Source of the DNA: Natronomonas salina
GTDB lineage: Archaea > Halobacteriota > Halobacteria > Halobacteriales > Haloarculaceae
Direction: 5' to 3'
DNA: 64,000 nucleotides
NCBI RefSeq assembly: GCF_013391105.1
Contig: NZ_CP058335.1
Span: forward strand, 434,001 to 498,000
Shown here: in pieces, positions 51,176-60,359 of the stretch
Numbering within the stretch: position 1 is the first letter of the stretch
How the letters are laid out: each line of letters begins with the position of its first letter
The notes under the pieces: model-generated
What the model was told of the DNA's origin: nothing
Seen by the model: the letters and a program-made list of their open reading frames with translations, nothing else
Databases searched by the model: none
Translations under genes and position numbers: made by a program

Positions 51176-51682
51176 ATGTCCCACGAGGGCTGGGGGCCCG
51201 ACTCGAGTCACGACGACGCGACGGCGACCGGGCGGTCCCGCCGCGGACGCACACGGAAGCGGATGGACGACGACCACTGGTGGCTGCTGAACGGCGTCGT
51301 CAGGTTCTACGGGTTCGTGCTGCTCGCCGGGACGAAGCTGGCCGACGCCGTGACGACGGCGATCGGCGTCCGGTTCGTCCCCGGCATCGTCGAACTGAAT
51401 CCGGTCGCCGACGCCGTCTTCGTCGGGGGCGGGACCTTCGCCGGGCTGGCGGTCCTGAGCGTGGCGACCGTCGCCGTCGCGACGCTCACGGCGGAGTACC
51501 TGGCCGTCGAGATCCGTCGCCGCCTCGGCCTGGACCGACTCGCGCTCGCGTCGAAGGTCACCATCTACGGCGCGCTGTCGTTCCTCTTCGGCGCCGTCGC
51601 GGTGAACAACGCCCTGCTCATCTCGGAGCAGGTCCACGACTACGTCTCCGAAGCGATCCTCGTCACGTCGATCGCCGTCTGA
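51176..51682 (+). CDS. DUF5658-like four-TM membrane protein
   Basis: 168 residues. A soluble, basic-ended N-terminus (to residue ~35) is followed by four TM helices. The loop DAVTTAIGVRFVPGIVELNP(V) is the feature that suggests the DUF5658 group. Function unknown. ATG 51176. Confidence 0.7.
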   Translation: MSHEGWGPDSSHDDATATGRSRRGRTRKRMDDDHWWLLNGVVRFYGFVLLAGTKLADAVTTAIGVRFVPGIVELNPVADAVFVGGGTFAGLAVLSVATVAVATLTAEYLAVEIRRRLGLDRLALASKVTIYGALSFLFGAVAVNNALLISEQVHDYVSEAILVTSIAV

Positions 51683-51761
51683 GGCCGGACGCCGCGGACC
51701 AGGCGCCGTCGCTACTCAAGGTGCGCGTCGTCGATAGAAGCGAGCGGTCGGACGGTCGCCG

Positions 51762-52145
51762 TCAGTCCTCGCAGCAGCCGCCGGCCTTCTGGCCGAACTC
51801 GATCTCCAGCGGGTCGGAGATGAGCTGGTCGAGCTCCTGAAGTTTGAGCTCGATCTCGGACTGCGCCTGCAGGTACGCCTTCATCTTCGGCTTGCCGTGG
51901 AGGTCCTCCTGGGTGCTCTGCAGCTTCCGGAGGTCGTCGTTGGTCGCGTCGCCGGTCTGTCGGGCCATCATGAACTCCTCGCGGAGCTGCTCGAACTCCC
52001 GGATCTCCTGCTGGAGTTCCTCGTCGTTCTCGACGGCCGCCTTCGCCTCGACGAACTCCTGGTAGGCGGGCATCTCGGCGATCGCGTCGCCGAGGTCCTC
52101 GGCGAGTTCGTCTGCGCGCTCCGCGGGGGTCGTCTCGATACTCAT
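51762..52145 (-). CDS. YlbF/YmcA-family helical protein
   Basis: A 127-residue all-helical YlbF-like protein (EMPAYQEFVEAKAAVENDEE ... REFEQLREEFMMARQTGDAT). In Bacillus such proteins act with RNase Y or in competence and biofilm control; the archaeal role is unknown. It ends GGCCED, a Cys pair that could bind metal or form a disulphide. Confidence 0.85.
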   Translation of the reverse strand: MSIETTPAERADELAEDLGDAIAEMPAYQEFVEAKAAVENDEELQQEIREFEQLREEFMMARQTGDATNDDLRKLQSTQEDLHGKPKMKAYLQAQSEIELKLQELDQLISDPLEIEFGQKAGGCCED

Positions 52146-52201
52146 TGCCGGGCCGTTGGAACCGCCACCGTAAATGTATGCCGGAAGCGGGTGTCGACGC
52201 G

Positions 52202-53305
52202 TTACCCGCGGACGTACGCGACTGCGAGCCCGACGAGTACCACGAGCGCGAGTGCGACCAGCGGGAGCGAACCGAACCCGGCGGTCTCCTCCCGCATCTC
52301 GCTCTCCGACCGGTCTACGCCCGGGGCGTCGCCGGTAGCGCCGAAGCCGAGTTCTGCCGGCGCCGGATCGGAATCGTCGAGCGGGCCGTCGGTCACGACG
52401 TTCGTCCCATCCTCCGACGAAGTCGTACCGTTTTCAGCGCCCTCCGGGGCCGTGCTATTCGTTCCGTCTCCGTCGGTATCCTCGTCTGCCGACGACCCGT
52501 TCGAGGGTTCGCTACAGACGTGTGATTCGGCGCCGGTATCGGAGAAGCCTCCCCCAGGGGACGGTGAGGCGTCGGCGTCACCGTCCGAGCCCGTTTCGTG
52601 GTCGGAGGCGGAACCGTCACCTTCGGGTGTCTCTTCGCCATCCTCCTCATCGTCCTGGTTCTCCTGTTGTTCGTCTCCAGAGGTGTCGTCCCCCGTATCC
52701 GACTCGTTGCCTTCGTCCGGGTCCTCACCGGCCGAGCTCTCATCGTCTGTGTCCTCCTCTTCTGACTCGTCCTCGTCCCCGCGCTCGTTTTCGGAATCGT
52801 TCTCGTCGCTCCGATTGTCTTTCGAGTCGTCGTCACCGTTCTGGCCATCCCCCGGTCCTTCGTAGGTGCCGTTCTTCTGCTCACCCTCCTCGCCGTCCTC
52901 ACTTTCACCTGACCGGTCTCCGTCCTCGGTCTCGTTCTGTCCATCTCCGGCACCCGGGTCCTCGTCGTCGGAGTCGCCCGTACCGGGGTCGTCTGCCGGG
53001 GTATCGTCGGGGTCATCTCCGCTCAGTTCGTCGTCCTGTGGATCTTCGCCCTCCTCGGAATCGTCGTCCTGACCACCTCCGTCGTCGTTTCGACCGTCGC
53101 CATCGTCGTCGCAGTTCGCACCGCCGTGGTTCTTCGAGTTCTCGTCGACGCCATCGCTACGACCTGGATTGTCCTCGTCGTGGCCGTCGCAGTCGTTGCC
53201 GTGCCCCCGATCGTCGTCGGCGACGACGAACCCCGCGAAGCCCAGCGATAGCGTCAGCGCCAGGGCTACGACTACGGCTGCCGTCCGCACCCCCCGTTCC
53301 ATCAT
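52202..53305 (-). CDS. Secreted, extremely Asp/Ser/Gly-rich surface protein with C-terminal anchor
   Basis: 367 residues. N-terminal signal (TAAVVVALALTLSLGFAGFV), then about 280 residues of low-complexity Asp, Glu, Gly, Ser and Asn with many NxS/T sequons. The C-terminal helix (LPLVALALVVLVGLAVAY) follows TAGFGS, reminiscent of PGF-CTERM sorting tails. Two early Cys (GNDCDGHD, GGANCDDD) and a late Cys occur. It is probably a glycosylated cell-wall protein. Function unknown; codon use fits the host. Confidence 0.7.
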   Translation of the reverse strand: MMERGVRTAAVVVALALTLSLGFAGFVVADDDRGHGNDCDGHDEDNPGRSDGVDENSKNHGGANCDDDGDGRNDDGGGQDDDSEEGEDPQDDELSGDDPDDTPADDPGTGDSDDEDPGAGDGQNETEDGDRSGESEDGEEGEQKNGTYEGPGDGQNGDDDSKDNRSDENDSENERGDEDESEEEDTDDESSAGEDPDEGNESDTGDDTSGDEQQENQDDEEDGEETPEGDGSASDHETGSDGDADASPSPGGGFSDTGAESHVCSEPSNGSSADEDTDGDGTNSTAPEGAENGTTSSEDGTNVVTDGPLDDSDPAPAELGFGATGDAPGVDRSESEMREETAGFGSLPLVALALVVLVGLAVAYVRG

Positions 53306-53533
53306 ACTCCACCCTCGCAGCCGTTTCCAGTTAGTTACCTGTTTATTACCAACTCATTTCGAGTTTTTTCTACTCGTTTATCCGGTCGTTAACTCCTCGC
53401 CACCCGTCGGTTCGGCTATAGACCGGATCGAGGGCGCCTGGCGGTTGCTGGCTGCTCGTCGATTCGCTGCAGTCCGAACTGGGCACGACGCGAAGCACGC
53501 ACGTTTTACGGACGGACGGACAAGCGACTCGCA

Positions 53534-54589
53534 ATGAGCCAGGAATCGGACCCCGGGTACACGGAGGGAGACCTCCGGAACACCGGGCTGTCGCTGAAGC
53601 ACGACCGGACGTGGGACTACGAACTCGACCGCATAGTCGAGGCGGTCGAGGAGCGCGACGCCACCACGGTCGGTCTGCAGTTCCCGGAGGGACTGAAGCG
53701 CCGCGGCCCGCGCGTCGCCGACGACCTCCGTTCGGAGCTGCCAGACGACGTGAACGTGATGATCTCGGGGCAGCCCTGCTACGGCGCCTGCGACCTCGAC
53801 ACCTACCTGATGCGGCGGACGGACGTCTTCGTCCACTTCGGCCACTCGCCGATGAAGGAGTCCGAGAAGATCATCTACGTCCCGCTGTTCTCCAACGTCG
53901 AGGTCACGCCGATCATGGCGGAGGCCCTCGACGAGCTGACGTCGCCCGAGGAGGACGACCGCGTCGGCCTCGTGACGACGGCCCAGCACATGAACAAGTT
54001 CGAGGAGATGCGCGCGTGGCTCGAGGAGCGCGGCTACGCCGTCGAGACGCGCCGCGGCGACGAGCGGTTGACCAACGAGGGCCAGGTCCTCGGCTGCAAC
54101 TACGCCTCCGCGGACGTCGACGCCGACCAGATCCTCTACGTCGGCGGCGGGAAGTTCCACCCGCTCGGCCTGGCGATGGAGCACCCCGACAAGACGGTCG
54201 TCATCGCCGACCCGGTGAACAACTCCGTCCACATCGCGGACACCGAGAAGTTCCTCAAGCAGCGCTACGCCTCCGTCCACAAGGCGATGGACGCCGAGGA
54301 GTGGGGCGTCATCTTCTGTACGAAGATCGGCCAGGGCCGCTGGGAGATCGCCGAGGAGATCGTCGCGGAGAACGACGACGCCTACCTCATCACGATGGAC
54401 GAGGTGACGCCGGACCGCCTGACGAACTTCGGGCTGGACGCCTACGTCAACACGGGCTGTCCGCGCATCACGACCGACGACGGCCCGCAGTTCAAGAAGC
54501 CGATGCTCACCCCCCAGGAGTACCGCATCGCCATCGGCGAGGAGCCGCTAGAGAACCTGGAGTTCGACACCTTCCACGGTACCTGGTAA
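53534..54589 (+). CDS. dph2: Diphthamide synthase Dph2 (radical SAM-like 3-amino-3-carboxypropyl transferase)
   Basis: 351 residues. Archaeal Dph2 makes the first step of diphthamide on the EF2 histidine, using an atypical [4Fe-4S]-SAM cluster. The three Cys ligands lie in QPCYGACDLD, VLGCNYAS and NTGCPRITTDD. VGLQFPEGLKRRG is the family start. Full length and intact. Confidence 0.95.
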   Translation: MSQESDPGYTEGDLRNTGLSLKHDRTWDYELDRIVEAVEERDATTVGLQFPEGLKRRGPRVADDLRSELPDDVNVMISGQPCYGACDLDTYLMRRTDVFVHFGHSPMKESEKIIYVPLFSNVEVTPIMAEALDELTSPEEDDRVGLVTTAQHMNKFEEMRAWLEERGYAVETRRGDERLTNEGQVLGCNYASADVDADQILYVGGGKFHPLGLAMEHPDKTVVIADPVNNSVHIADTEKFLKQRYASVHKAMDAEEWGVIFCTKIGQGRWEIAEEIVAENDDAYLITMDEVTPDRLTNFGLDAYVNTGCPRITTDDGPQFKKPMLTPQEYRIAIGEEPLENLEFDTFHGTW

Positions 54590-54629
54590 CCACAGGAACT
54601 TTCTTCCACCCCATTTCAGAGGTCATCGT

Positions 54630-55391
54630 ATGCCCAGCCCTCCACTGCGCTACAGCCCCAGGCGCCTCGAACACGTAGTTCTCGGCACGATAGCGGGCGC
54701 GCTCCTGCTGTTCGCCGCTCCGGTCGCCGCCCAGCAGGCCCCCTCCGCTACGACGCCCGAAACGGGGCTGTCACTGACCGCCCAGGCGATTACGAGCGCG
54801 ATATTCACGGTGATCGTCGGCGGACTCATGCTCGCGCTCGCACCGGATTACACCGAGCGGACCACCGACCGTATCGTCGAGGACCCCGGTGAGACGTTCC
54901 TGTTCGGCCTCGGGATCTTCGTCGCGGCGGTGATCGGCATCGTCCTCCTGGCGATCACCGGCATCGGGCTCCTCCTCGCGGTCCCCATGTTGATCGCGAT
55001 GGCCGTGATCGGCGTGCTGGGGTACATCGCCTTCGGGCGCGCCCTCGTCGACGACCGGGGGGCGGCGCTGCTGATAGCCGTCGTAATCTCCGCCTTCACC
55101 GCCGGCGTCCCGATCCTCGGCGGTCTCGTCGGATTCGTCCTCGGCTGCATGGCCATCGGCGCCTGGTACCTGGAGTACAGGAGCGACGGGTCCCGCTCCA
55201 GCGGCCGGTCGAGAGGGGTCGAGTCAGTCTCTGGCGGAGCGTCGAGGGGTACGACGGCCCGAACTGGTGATACCGACGAGTGGGGCTCTTCGTGGGACGA
55301 CGGCTCCTCGTCGACGGCGAACAGCGATACGGACGGGACCGCCGACGACGGGTGGACGACCGGTTTCGACGACGACGCCGACCGGAACTGA
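54630..55391 (+). CDS. Polytopic membrane protein of unknown function
   Basis: 253 residues. Signal-like helix (LGTIAGALLLFAAPVAAQQ), then four hydrophobic helices between ~50 and ~175 (ITSAIFTVIVGGLMLALAP, FLFGLGIFVAAVIGIVLLAI and others). A Ser/Thr/Asp-rich C-terminal tail follows. It resembles the membrane domain next to bactofilin-like proteins. No motif for a known activity. Confidence 0.75.
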   Translation: MPSPPLRYSPRRLEHVVLGTIAGALLLFAAPVAAQQAPSATTPETGLSLTAQAITSAIFTVIVGGLMLALAPDYTERTTDRIVEDPGETFLFGLGIFVAAVIGIVLLAITGIGLLLAVPMLIAMAVIGVLGYIAFGRALVDDRGAALLIAVVISAFTAGVPILGGLVGFVLGCMAIGAWYLEYRSDGSRSSGRSRGVESVSGGASRGTTARTGDTDEWGSSWDDGSSSTANSDTDGTADDGWTTGFDDDADRN

Positions 55392-55430
55392 CCCGAAGAC
55401 GTATATTCCACGCCCCGATTCCATGTGACG

Positions 55431-56762
55431 ATGCCCTCCACACGCCGCCGGTTCCTCCTCGGCGCGGCCGCACTCGCCGGCGTCGCCGGCTGTAACGAAC
55501 GGTCCGCCCGGGCCAGCCGGGAGACTGTCACCCCGGTCGAGGTCCCCCGGACCGACCAGGAGATCGTCCGCGAGGCGATGGCGATCGACGCGCCGTCGGT
55601 CCCGTCGGCCATACGCGTCTCCGACGCCCACTGGGCCGCCGCCGTCGACCACGTCGAGACGCTCCGTGATTCGGTCGAGGAGTTGCTCGAGTCGACGGAC
55701 GGCTCGTCGGGCGAAAGGGACCGGAACCGACTCCAGGATGACGTTCTCGAGCGGGCGGACGACCGACTCGAGTCCGCCCGCGAGACGGGGCCGTCCGAGG
55801 AGGGGGTCCACCTCCTCCGGCGCATCGTCCGGGACCTCGCCAGGGCCGACGGCTACCTGCGAGCCGAACGCGGCACGCTCGACGCGACCGCCCTGCGCTC
55901 GGCGGTCGAAGCCGAACGCGAGGCGACCGACGCCCTCCTCGACGGCTTCGAGTACCGGATCGCCCGACCGGTCGAGGAGGTCCTCCCCACGGCCTTCGCG
56001 GCGGAACGCGCCCTCGAGATGGCCGACAGCCTCGACCACGTCGACGACTTCCTCGACGACGAGCGGGGTTCGGACGGCGACGCCCAGCGGCGCGTCGATC
56101 AACTCGCCTCGGTCTATCGCTCCCTCGAAGTGCATCGCCGCCGCCGCGACGACGCCGAGCGGTACATCGAGACCGCCACCGACCCGGACGAGCGGTCGCT
56201 CCGACCGGCGATCGACGCCGAACTGGACGACCTTGCGGACGAACTGGCCACAGTCGCCGAGCAGTTCCCCGACGAGGAGCGGAGCGCTCGCGAGGAGGAG
56301 ACGGTCGCGGACTACTTCGAGGAGATCCGGTCGAACGTGGGTCATCGCACGGGCCGGTTCCGCTCGCAGCTCTCGGAGCACCGCGAGAACGGTCGCCGCC
56401 TCCACGGCCTGTTCAGGGCCCAGCAGTTGCTGGTGGAGTACGAGTCGGTCACGGCGGCGATCGACCGGACGAAACCGCTCCTCGACGGGCCGGAGTTTCC
56501 GACGTCGCGGCTCCTCACGGAGAAACGACGGGCGGTCGAGTCGGTCGAGCGGGTCGCCGACGGGACGCCCATCCAGCGGTACCTGGCGCGCAGAGCCGCC
56601 CAGATGCTGGAGTCGGCGGACCACTACTCGAGAGGCGACGGCCTGAATACGAGGGCGCTCGCCCGGATGCACCTCATGTACGCCGGCGCCGCCGAGTGGG
56701 CCGAACTCGCCCTCGACCGGGGCGACGCACTCACTGAATCACTTCAGGCCCAACAGTCATAG
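55431..56762 (+). CDS. Tat-type lipoprotein, all-helical, function unknown
   Basis: 443 residues. TRRRFLLGAAALAGVAGCNE is a Tat signal with lipobox Cys, so a membrane-anchored extracellular lipoprotein. The rest is helical, rich in Glu/Arg heptads (DHVETLRDSVEELLES). No domain recognised. ATG 55431 (GTG 55425 possible). Confidence 0.75.
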   Translation: MPSTRRRFLLGAAALAGVAGCNERSARASRETVTPVEVPRTDQEIVREAMAIDAPSVPSAIRVSDAHWAAAVDHVETLRDSVEELLESTDGSSGERDRNRLQDDVLERADDRLESARETGPSEEGVHLLRRIVRDLARADGYLRAERGTLDATALRSAVEAEREATDALLDGFEYRIARPVEEVLPTAFAAERALEMADSLDHVDDFLDDERGSDGDAQRRVDQLASVYRSLEVHRRRRDDAERYIETATDPDERSLRPAIDAELDDLADELATVAEQFPDEERSAREEETVADYFEEIRSNVGHRTGRFRSQLSEHRENGRRLHGLFRAQQLLVEYESVTAAIDRTKPLLDGPEFPTSRLLTEKRRAVESVERVADGTPIQRYLARRAAQMLESADHYSRGDGLNTRALARMHLMYAGAAEWAELALDRGDALTESLQAQQS

Positions 56763-56785
56763 GCCCCCGCTCTAAAGGGGACCCC

Positions 56786-57667
56786 ATGTCGACCTCCGAA
56801 TCGAACCGCGGAACCGACCGACTCGTCGACGTCTACCGGGCGTACATCGGCGAACCGGACAGCCGGACGGACGTCTACCTCGGGTTCGCGCTGTTCTTCG
56901 CCGGGCTGGGGCTCGGCCTCGCGGGGCTGCTGCTGTTCGCCATCGAGCGCGGCGTCATAGCCGGCGAGGCGTTCTGGCTCCGGGAGATCGCCTTCGCCGG
57001 CGGCGCGCTGGGACTGCCGGTCCTCCTGGTCTCCGTCGTCGTGTTGCTGCCGGCGGACCGTCGGGCCGTCTACGTCGCCCTGGGCGGGCTGGCGATCACC
57101 GTCGTCGCCATCGGCTTCTTCGTCTCAGTGTACCCGAGCAACTGGAACTACGGGGCGGACTACAGCCTGCAGGGCGTCAGCGTCTACGCCGTCGGCCTGA
57201 TCAGCCTGCTGGCGGCGACCGGCTCGGCGCTCGTCGGCTACCACATCGAGCGGGTAGGCGGCGGTCCCGCGGCGGCCGCCGGGGCCGAGGAGGAACAGGG
57301 CGGCGACGACCCCGAGGTGACGGCGGCGCAGGTCCAGCGGGACATCGACGAGGCGATGTCGGGGACGGAGATGTCGTGGGGCGGCGTCGAGAAGGTCGAG
57401 ACCGAGCGGCTGTCGATCAACCCCGACGCCGACCTCGACGGGCACAACTTCGACCAGTCGAAGGCGAAGGTCCACCGCTCGAAGAGCGTCGACGACCAGC
57501 TGTCCGCGCTGAAGGGAATGAAGGGCGGCGAGCAGCGCACCGACAGCGGCAGCGGCGTCGACGACCAGGCCGACGCGCTGAAGCAACTGAGAGAGCAGCA
57601 GCGGAAGGACGCCGAGGCCGACCCCGACGGACTGGTCGGTCGACTGAAGGACCTCGTCGGGCGCTGA
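56786..57667 (+). CDS. Haloarchaeal membrane protein with long soluble C-terminus (salactin neighbour)
   Basis: 293 residues. An N-terminal amphipathic start (DRLVDVYRAYIGEPDSRTDV) is followed by four TM helices at ~35-150. The cytoplasmic tail has motifs such as INPDADLDGHNFDQSKAKVH and SKSVDDQLSALKGMK. Family known to me only as an unnamed haloarchaeal DUF. Upstream of the actin homologue by 73 nt; possible membrane partner. Confidence 0.75.
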   Translation: MSTSESNRGTDRLVDVYRAYIGEPDSRTDVYLGFALFFAGLGLGLAGLLLFAIERGVIAGEAFWLREIAFAGGALGLPVLLVSVVVLLPADRRAVYVALGGLAITVVAIGFFVSVYPSNWNYGADYSLQGVSVYAVGLISLLAATGSALVGYHIERVGGGPAAAAGAEEEQGGDDPEVTAAQVQRDIDEAMSGTEMSWGGVEKVETERLSINPDADLDGHNFDQSKAKVHRSKSVDDQLSALKGMKGGEQRTDSGSGVDDQADALKQLREQQRKDAEADPDGLVGRLKDLVGR

Positions 57668-57708
57668 GCGGACCGTTTATCCCTCGTACAGAACGTGTAC
57701 CTGGGGGT

Positions 57709-57718
57709 ACTTTTATTA
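57709..57718 (+). promoter_or_regulatory. TATA box of the actin-homologue gene
   Basis: ACTTTTATTA lies about 27 nt before the ATG at 57741. Strong and leaderless. Confidence 0.55.
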
Positions 57719-57740
57719 GACGCCAAGCAGCCGGTAAGGT

Positions 57741-58775
57741 ATGGCACGCGGCATCGACGTCGGGACGATGAACCTCGTCTCGGCCAAGCAGGAAGGCAAC
57801 GAAACGGTCTTCGTATCGCAGCGGAACTCGTTCGTCGAGATCGAGTACAGCGACATGGCCGAGCGCATGCTGAGCCGCTCGGACGTCCTCCACATCCGCA
57901 AGGACGACCAGGTGTACGTCGTCGGCGACGACGCCCTGAACTTCGCGAACATCTTCAACGAGGAGACCCGCCGGCCGATGAAGCACGGCATCCTCTCCTC
58001 GGAGGAGCAGTCCGCCATCCCGATGATCAAGCTCATCATCGAGCAGGTCGTCGGCGAGCCGGCCCGGCCCAACGAGCGGATCTACTTCTCGACGCCGGCC
58101 GACCCCATCGACTCGGACCTGTCGACGCTGTACCACCAGAAGACCCTCGAGTCGTTCCTCGGGGACGTCGGCTACGACCCCGAGCCCATCAACGAGGGCA
58201 TGGCGGTCATCTACTCGGAGCTGGCCGACCACAACTTCACGGGACTGGGCGTCTCCTTCGGCGCCGGCATGACGAACGTCTGCCTGTCGTACTACGCGGT
58301 CCCGGTCATGACGTTCTCCGTCGCCCGCGGCGGCGACTGGATCGACGAGCAGACCGCGACGGCGACCGGCAACAGCGTCGACAAGGTCACCTCCATCAAG
58401 GAGGACGAGTTCCGGCTGGACTTCACGACCGACGCCGGCGGCGTCGAGGGGGCGCTGTCCATCTACTACGACAACCTCCTGGACTACGTCATCGAGAACA
58501 TCGCCCGCGAGGTCAACGACGAGGACGTCGAGGAGGGTCTCGACGTGCCTGTCGTCGTCACCGGCGGCACCTCCAGCCCGCCGGGCTTCGAGAAGCTCTT
58601 CCAGGAGCGCCTCGAGAAGGCCGACATCCCGTTCTCGATCAGCGACGTCCGGAAGGCCGACGAACCCCTCTACAGCGTCGCCCGCGGCGCGCTCGTCGCC
58701 TCCCGGACCGAGGAGGAGGACGAGGCCGGCTCCGCCGACGCCGGCGAGGAAGCAGAGGAAGCCGCCGAGGACTGA
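57741..58775 (+). CDS. Salactin-like actin-superfamily ATPase
   Basis: 344 residues. Phosphate-1-type loop [15 protein letters not shown], central [20 protein letters not shown] (phosphate 2) and late [17 protein letters not shown] (adenosine loop) mark the Hsp70/actin/MreB superfamily. Salactin of Halobacterium is a dynamically unstable actin homologue of this size; the match is by motif and length. It ends in an acidic tail. Cytoskeletal role inferred. Confidence 0.82.
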   Translation: MARGIDVGTMNLVSAKQEGNETVFVSQRNSFVEIEYSDMAERMLSRSDVLHIRKDDQVYVVGDDALNFANIFNEETRRPMKHGILSSEEQSAIPMIKLIIEQVVGEPARPNERIYFSTPADPIDSDLSTLYHQKTLESFLGDVGYDPEPINEGMAVIYSELADHNFTGLGVSFGAGMTNVCLSYYAVPVMTFSVARGGDWIDEQTATATGNSVDKVTSIKEDEFRLDFTTDAGGVEGALSIYYDNLLDYVIENIAREVNDEDVEEGLDVPVVVTGGTSSPPGFEKLFQERLEKADIPFSISDVRKADEPLYSVARGALVASRTEEEDEAGSADAGEEAEEAAED

Positions 58776-58823
58776 CGCGACGACGCCGCGGCCGTCGCCG
58801 GCCGCCCGACCCCGCGATTCTCC

Positions 58824-59264
58824 CTATTCTTCGCCCGAGTGGACGGCCATGTGACCGTTGAGCTGGGCGACCGCGTCGAACCGCTTCCCACAGACGTCGC
58901 AGGCGACGCCGTCTCCTGCATCGGTTGCGCCGTCCTCGATAGCGTCGCCGTCGATGGCGGTGTTCTGCCCGGCTTCGACGGTCAGGTCCGACGCCGGCGA
59001 CGACACGCGGACGACCGTCGGCTGCGGATCGTCGCCCGCGTCGTCGAACTCGGGCGTCGGGGCGTCGCTCGTCTCGACGGTCCCGGCGCTGACGCGTCCG
59101 ACCTCGTTGAACCGCGTGATGGCGTCGTCCCACGACTCCCCGTCGCGCAGCTCGCCCCGGTGTTCGACGGGCACTCCGATGTAGCCGCAGCGGTCGCAGG
59201 AGACCGCCTCGCGGCCGCCCAGGGCGTACCGTTCCAGTCGGCCGTCACACCGGGGACAGTCCAT
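58824..59264 (-). CDS. Protein with N-terminal zinc ribbon and C-terminal C2H2 finger
   Basis: 146 residues. The N-terminal TFIIB-like ribbon is CPRCDGRLERYALGG ... CDRCGYIG. A variable middle follows, then a classical C2H2 finger CDVCGKRFDAVAQLNGHMAVH. C2H2 fingers are scarce in archaea but occur in haloarchaea. A DNA- or protein-binding role is likely. Confidence 0.82.
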   Translation of the reverse strand: MDCPRCDGRLERYALGGREAVSCDRCGYIGVPVEHRGELRDGESWDDAITRFNEVGRVSAGTVETSDAPTPEFDDAGDDPQPTVVRVSSPASDLTVEAGQNTAIDGDAIEDGATDAGDGVACDVCGKRFDAVAQLNGHMAVHSGEE

Positions 59265-59316
59265 GGCAGGGGGCTATACCCCGGGGTGGAAAGAAGCTTC
59301 CGCGTGTTTCAGCGCG

Positions 59317-60258
59317 TCAGTCCCCGAACGTCGCCGCGAGGCCGTCGGCGACCGCCGCGACGGCGTCGTCGGCGCGGTCGAGGTCGTCGAGCATGCTGGC
59401 GAAGCCGTGGATCATGCCCGGGTACGACTCGCGGCGGACCGCGACGCCGGCCTCGGCCAGCCGGTCGGCGTAGGCCTCCCCCTCGTCGCGGAGCGGGTCG
59501 AACCCGGCGGTGACGACCGTCGCGGGCGGCAGCCCCGAGACGTCGCGTGCGAGCAGCGGCGCGACGTAGGCGTTCCGGCGGTCCGCGGCGTCGTCGAGGT
59601 AGCGCTCGTAGAACCACGCGACGCTGTCCCGCTCGAGGAAGTACCCCTCGGCGTTCTCGACCTGGCTCTCGAAGGCGTGGATGCCGGGGGCGGCCACCGC
59701 CGGATAGAGCAGCGCCTGCGCGTCGATGGCGGGGCCGTTGCGGTCGCGGGCGGCGATGGTGACCGCCGCCGCGAGGTTGCCGCCGGCGCTGTCGCCGGCC
59801 ACGGCCACGCGGTCCGGGTCGCAGTTCATCCGGCCTGCGTTCTTCGTCGCCCAGACCGCCGCGGCGTAAGCGTCCTCGAAGCCCGCCGGGAACGGGTGTT
59901 CGGGCGCGAGCCGGTAGTCGACGGAGAGGACGGCCACGTCGCCGGCGTTCGCGAGCGCGCGGCAGAGCGGGTCGTAGGAGTCGAGGCCGCCGAGGACCCA
60001 CCCGCCGCCGTGGTAGAAGACGACCAGCGGCGGGTCGGTCCGCTCGGGGAGGTACAGCCGGACGTCGATGGACTCGTCGGGACCGGGGATGGAGAATTCC
60101 TCGACGGCGGCGACCGGGGCAGCAGACTGGTCCCCGAAGAAGGCGGCGAGGCGCTCGCGGGCGCTCTCGACCGACAACTCGTAGGTCGGCGGCACTGGGA
60201 CGGATTCGACGGCCTCCAGGACGGCGGCTGCCTGCGGGTCGAGTTCGCGGTCGGGCAT
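59317..60258 (-). CDS. HSL-family alpha/beta hydrolase (esterase)
   Basis: 313 residues. Oxyanion HGGGWVLGG, nucleophile GDSAGGNLAA, Asp in VTAGFDPLRDEG, and His in YPGMIHGFASML. A hormone-sensitive-lipase-type carboxylesterase acting on short acyl esters. No secretion signal. Confidence 0.92.
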   Translation of the reverse strand: MPDRELDPQAAAVLEAVESVPVPPTYELSVESARERLAAFFGDQSAAPVAAVEEFSIPGPDESIDVRLYLPERTDPPLVVFYHGGGWVLGGLDSYDPLCRALANAGDVAVLSVDYRLAPEHPFPAGFEDAYAAAVWATKNAGRMNCDPDRVAVAGDSAGGNLAAAVTIAARDRNGPAIDAQALLYPAVAAPGIHAFESQVENAEGYFLERDSVAWFYERYLDDAADRRNAYVAPLLARDVSGLPPATVVTAGFDPLRDEGEAYADRLAEAGVAVRRESYPGMIHGFASMLDDLDRADDAVAAVADGLAATFGD

Positions 60259-60325
60259 ACTCTCGACGTACGCGGGAGGGCGGATAACTCCCCGGTCGGG
60301 GCCGATAACCCGCTCGCATACACCA

Positions 60326-60334
60326 ACCTATAAG
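60326..60334 (+). promoter_or_regulatory. TATA box of the METTL5-like gene
   Basis: ACCTATAAG is centred about 30 nt before the ATG at 60360. It supports 60360 as the leaderless start over the ATG at 60336, which would lie inside the promoter. Confidence 0.45.
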
Positions 60335-60359
60335 CATGTCTGGCAAGTATTGCAGGCCG

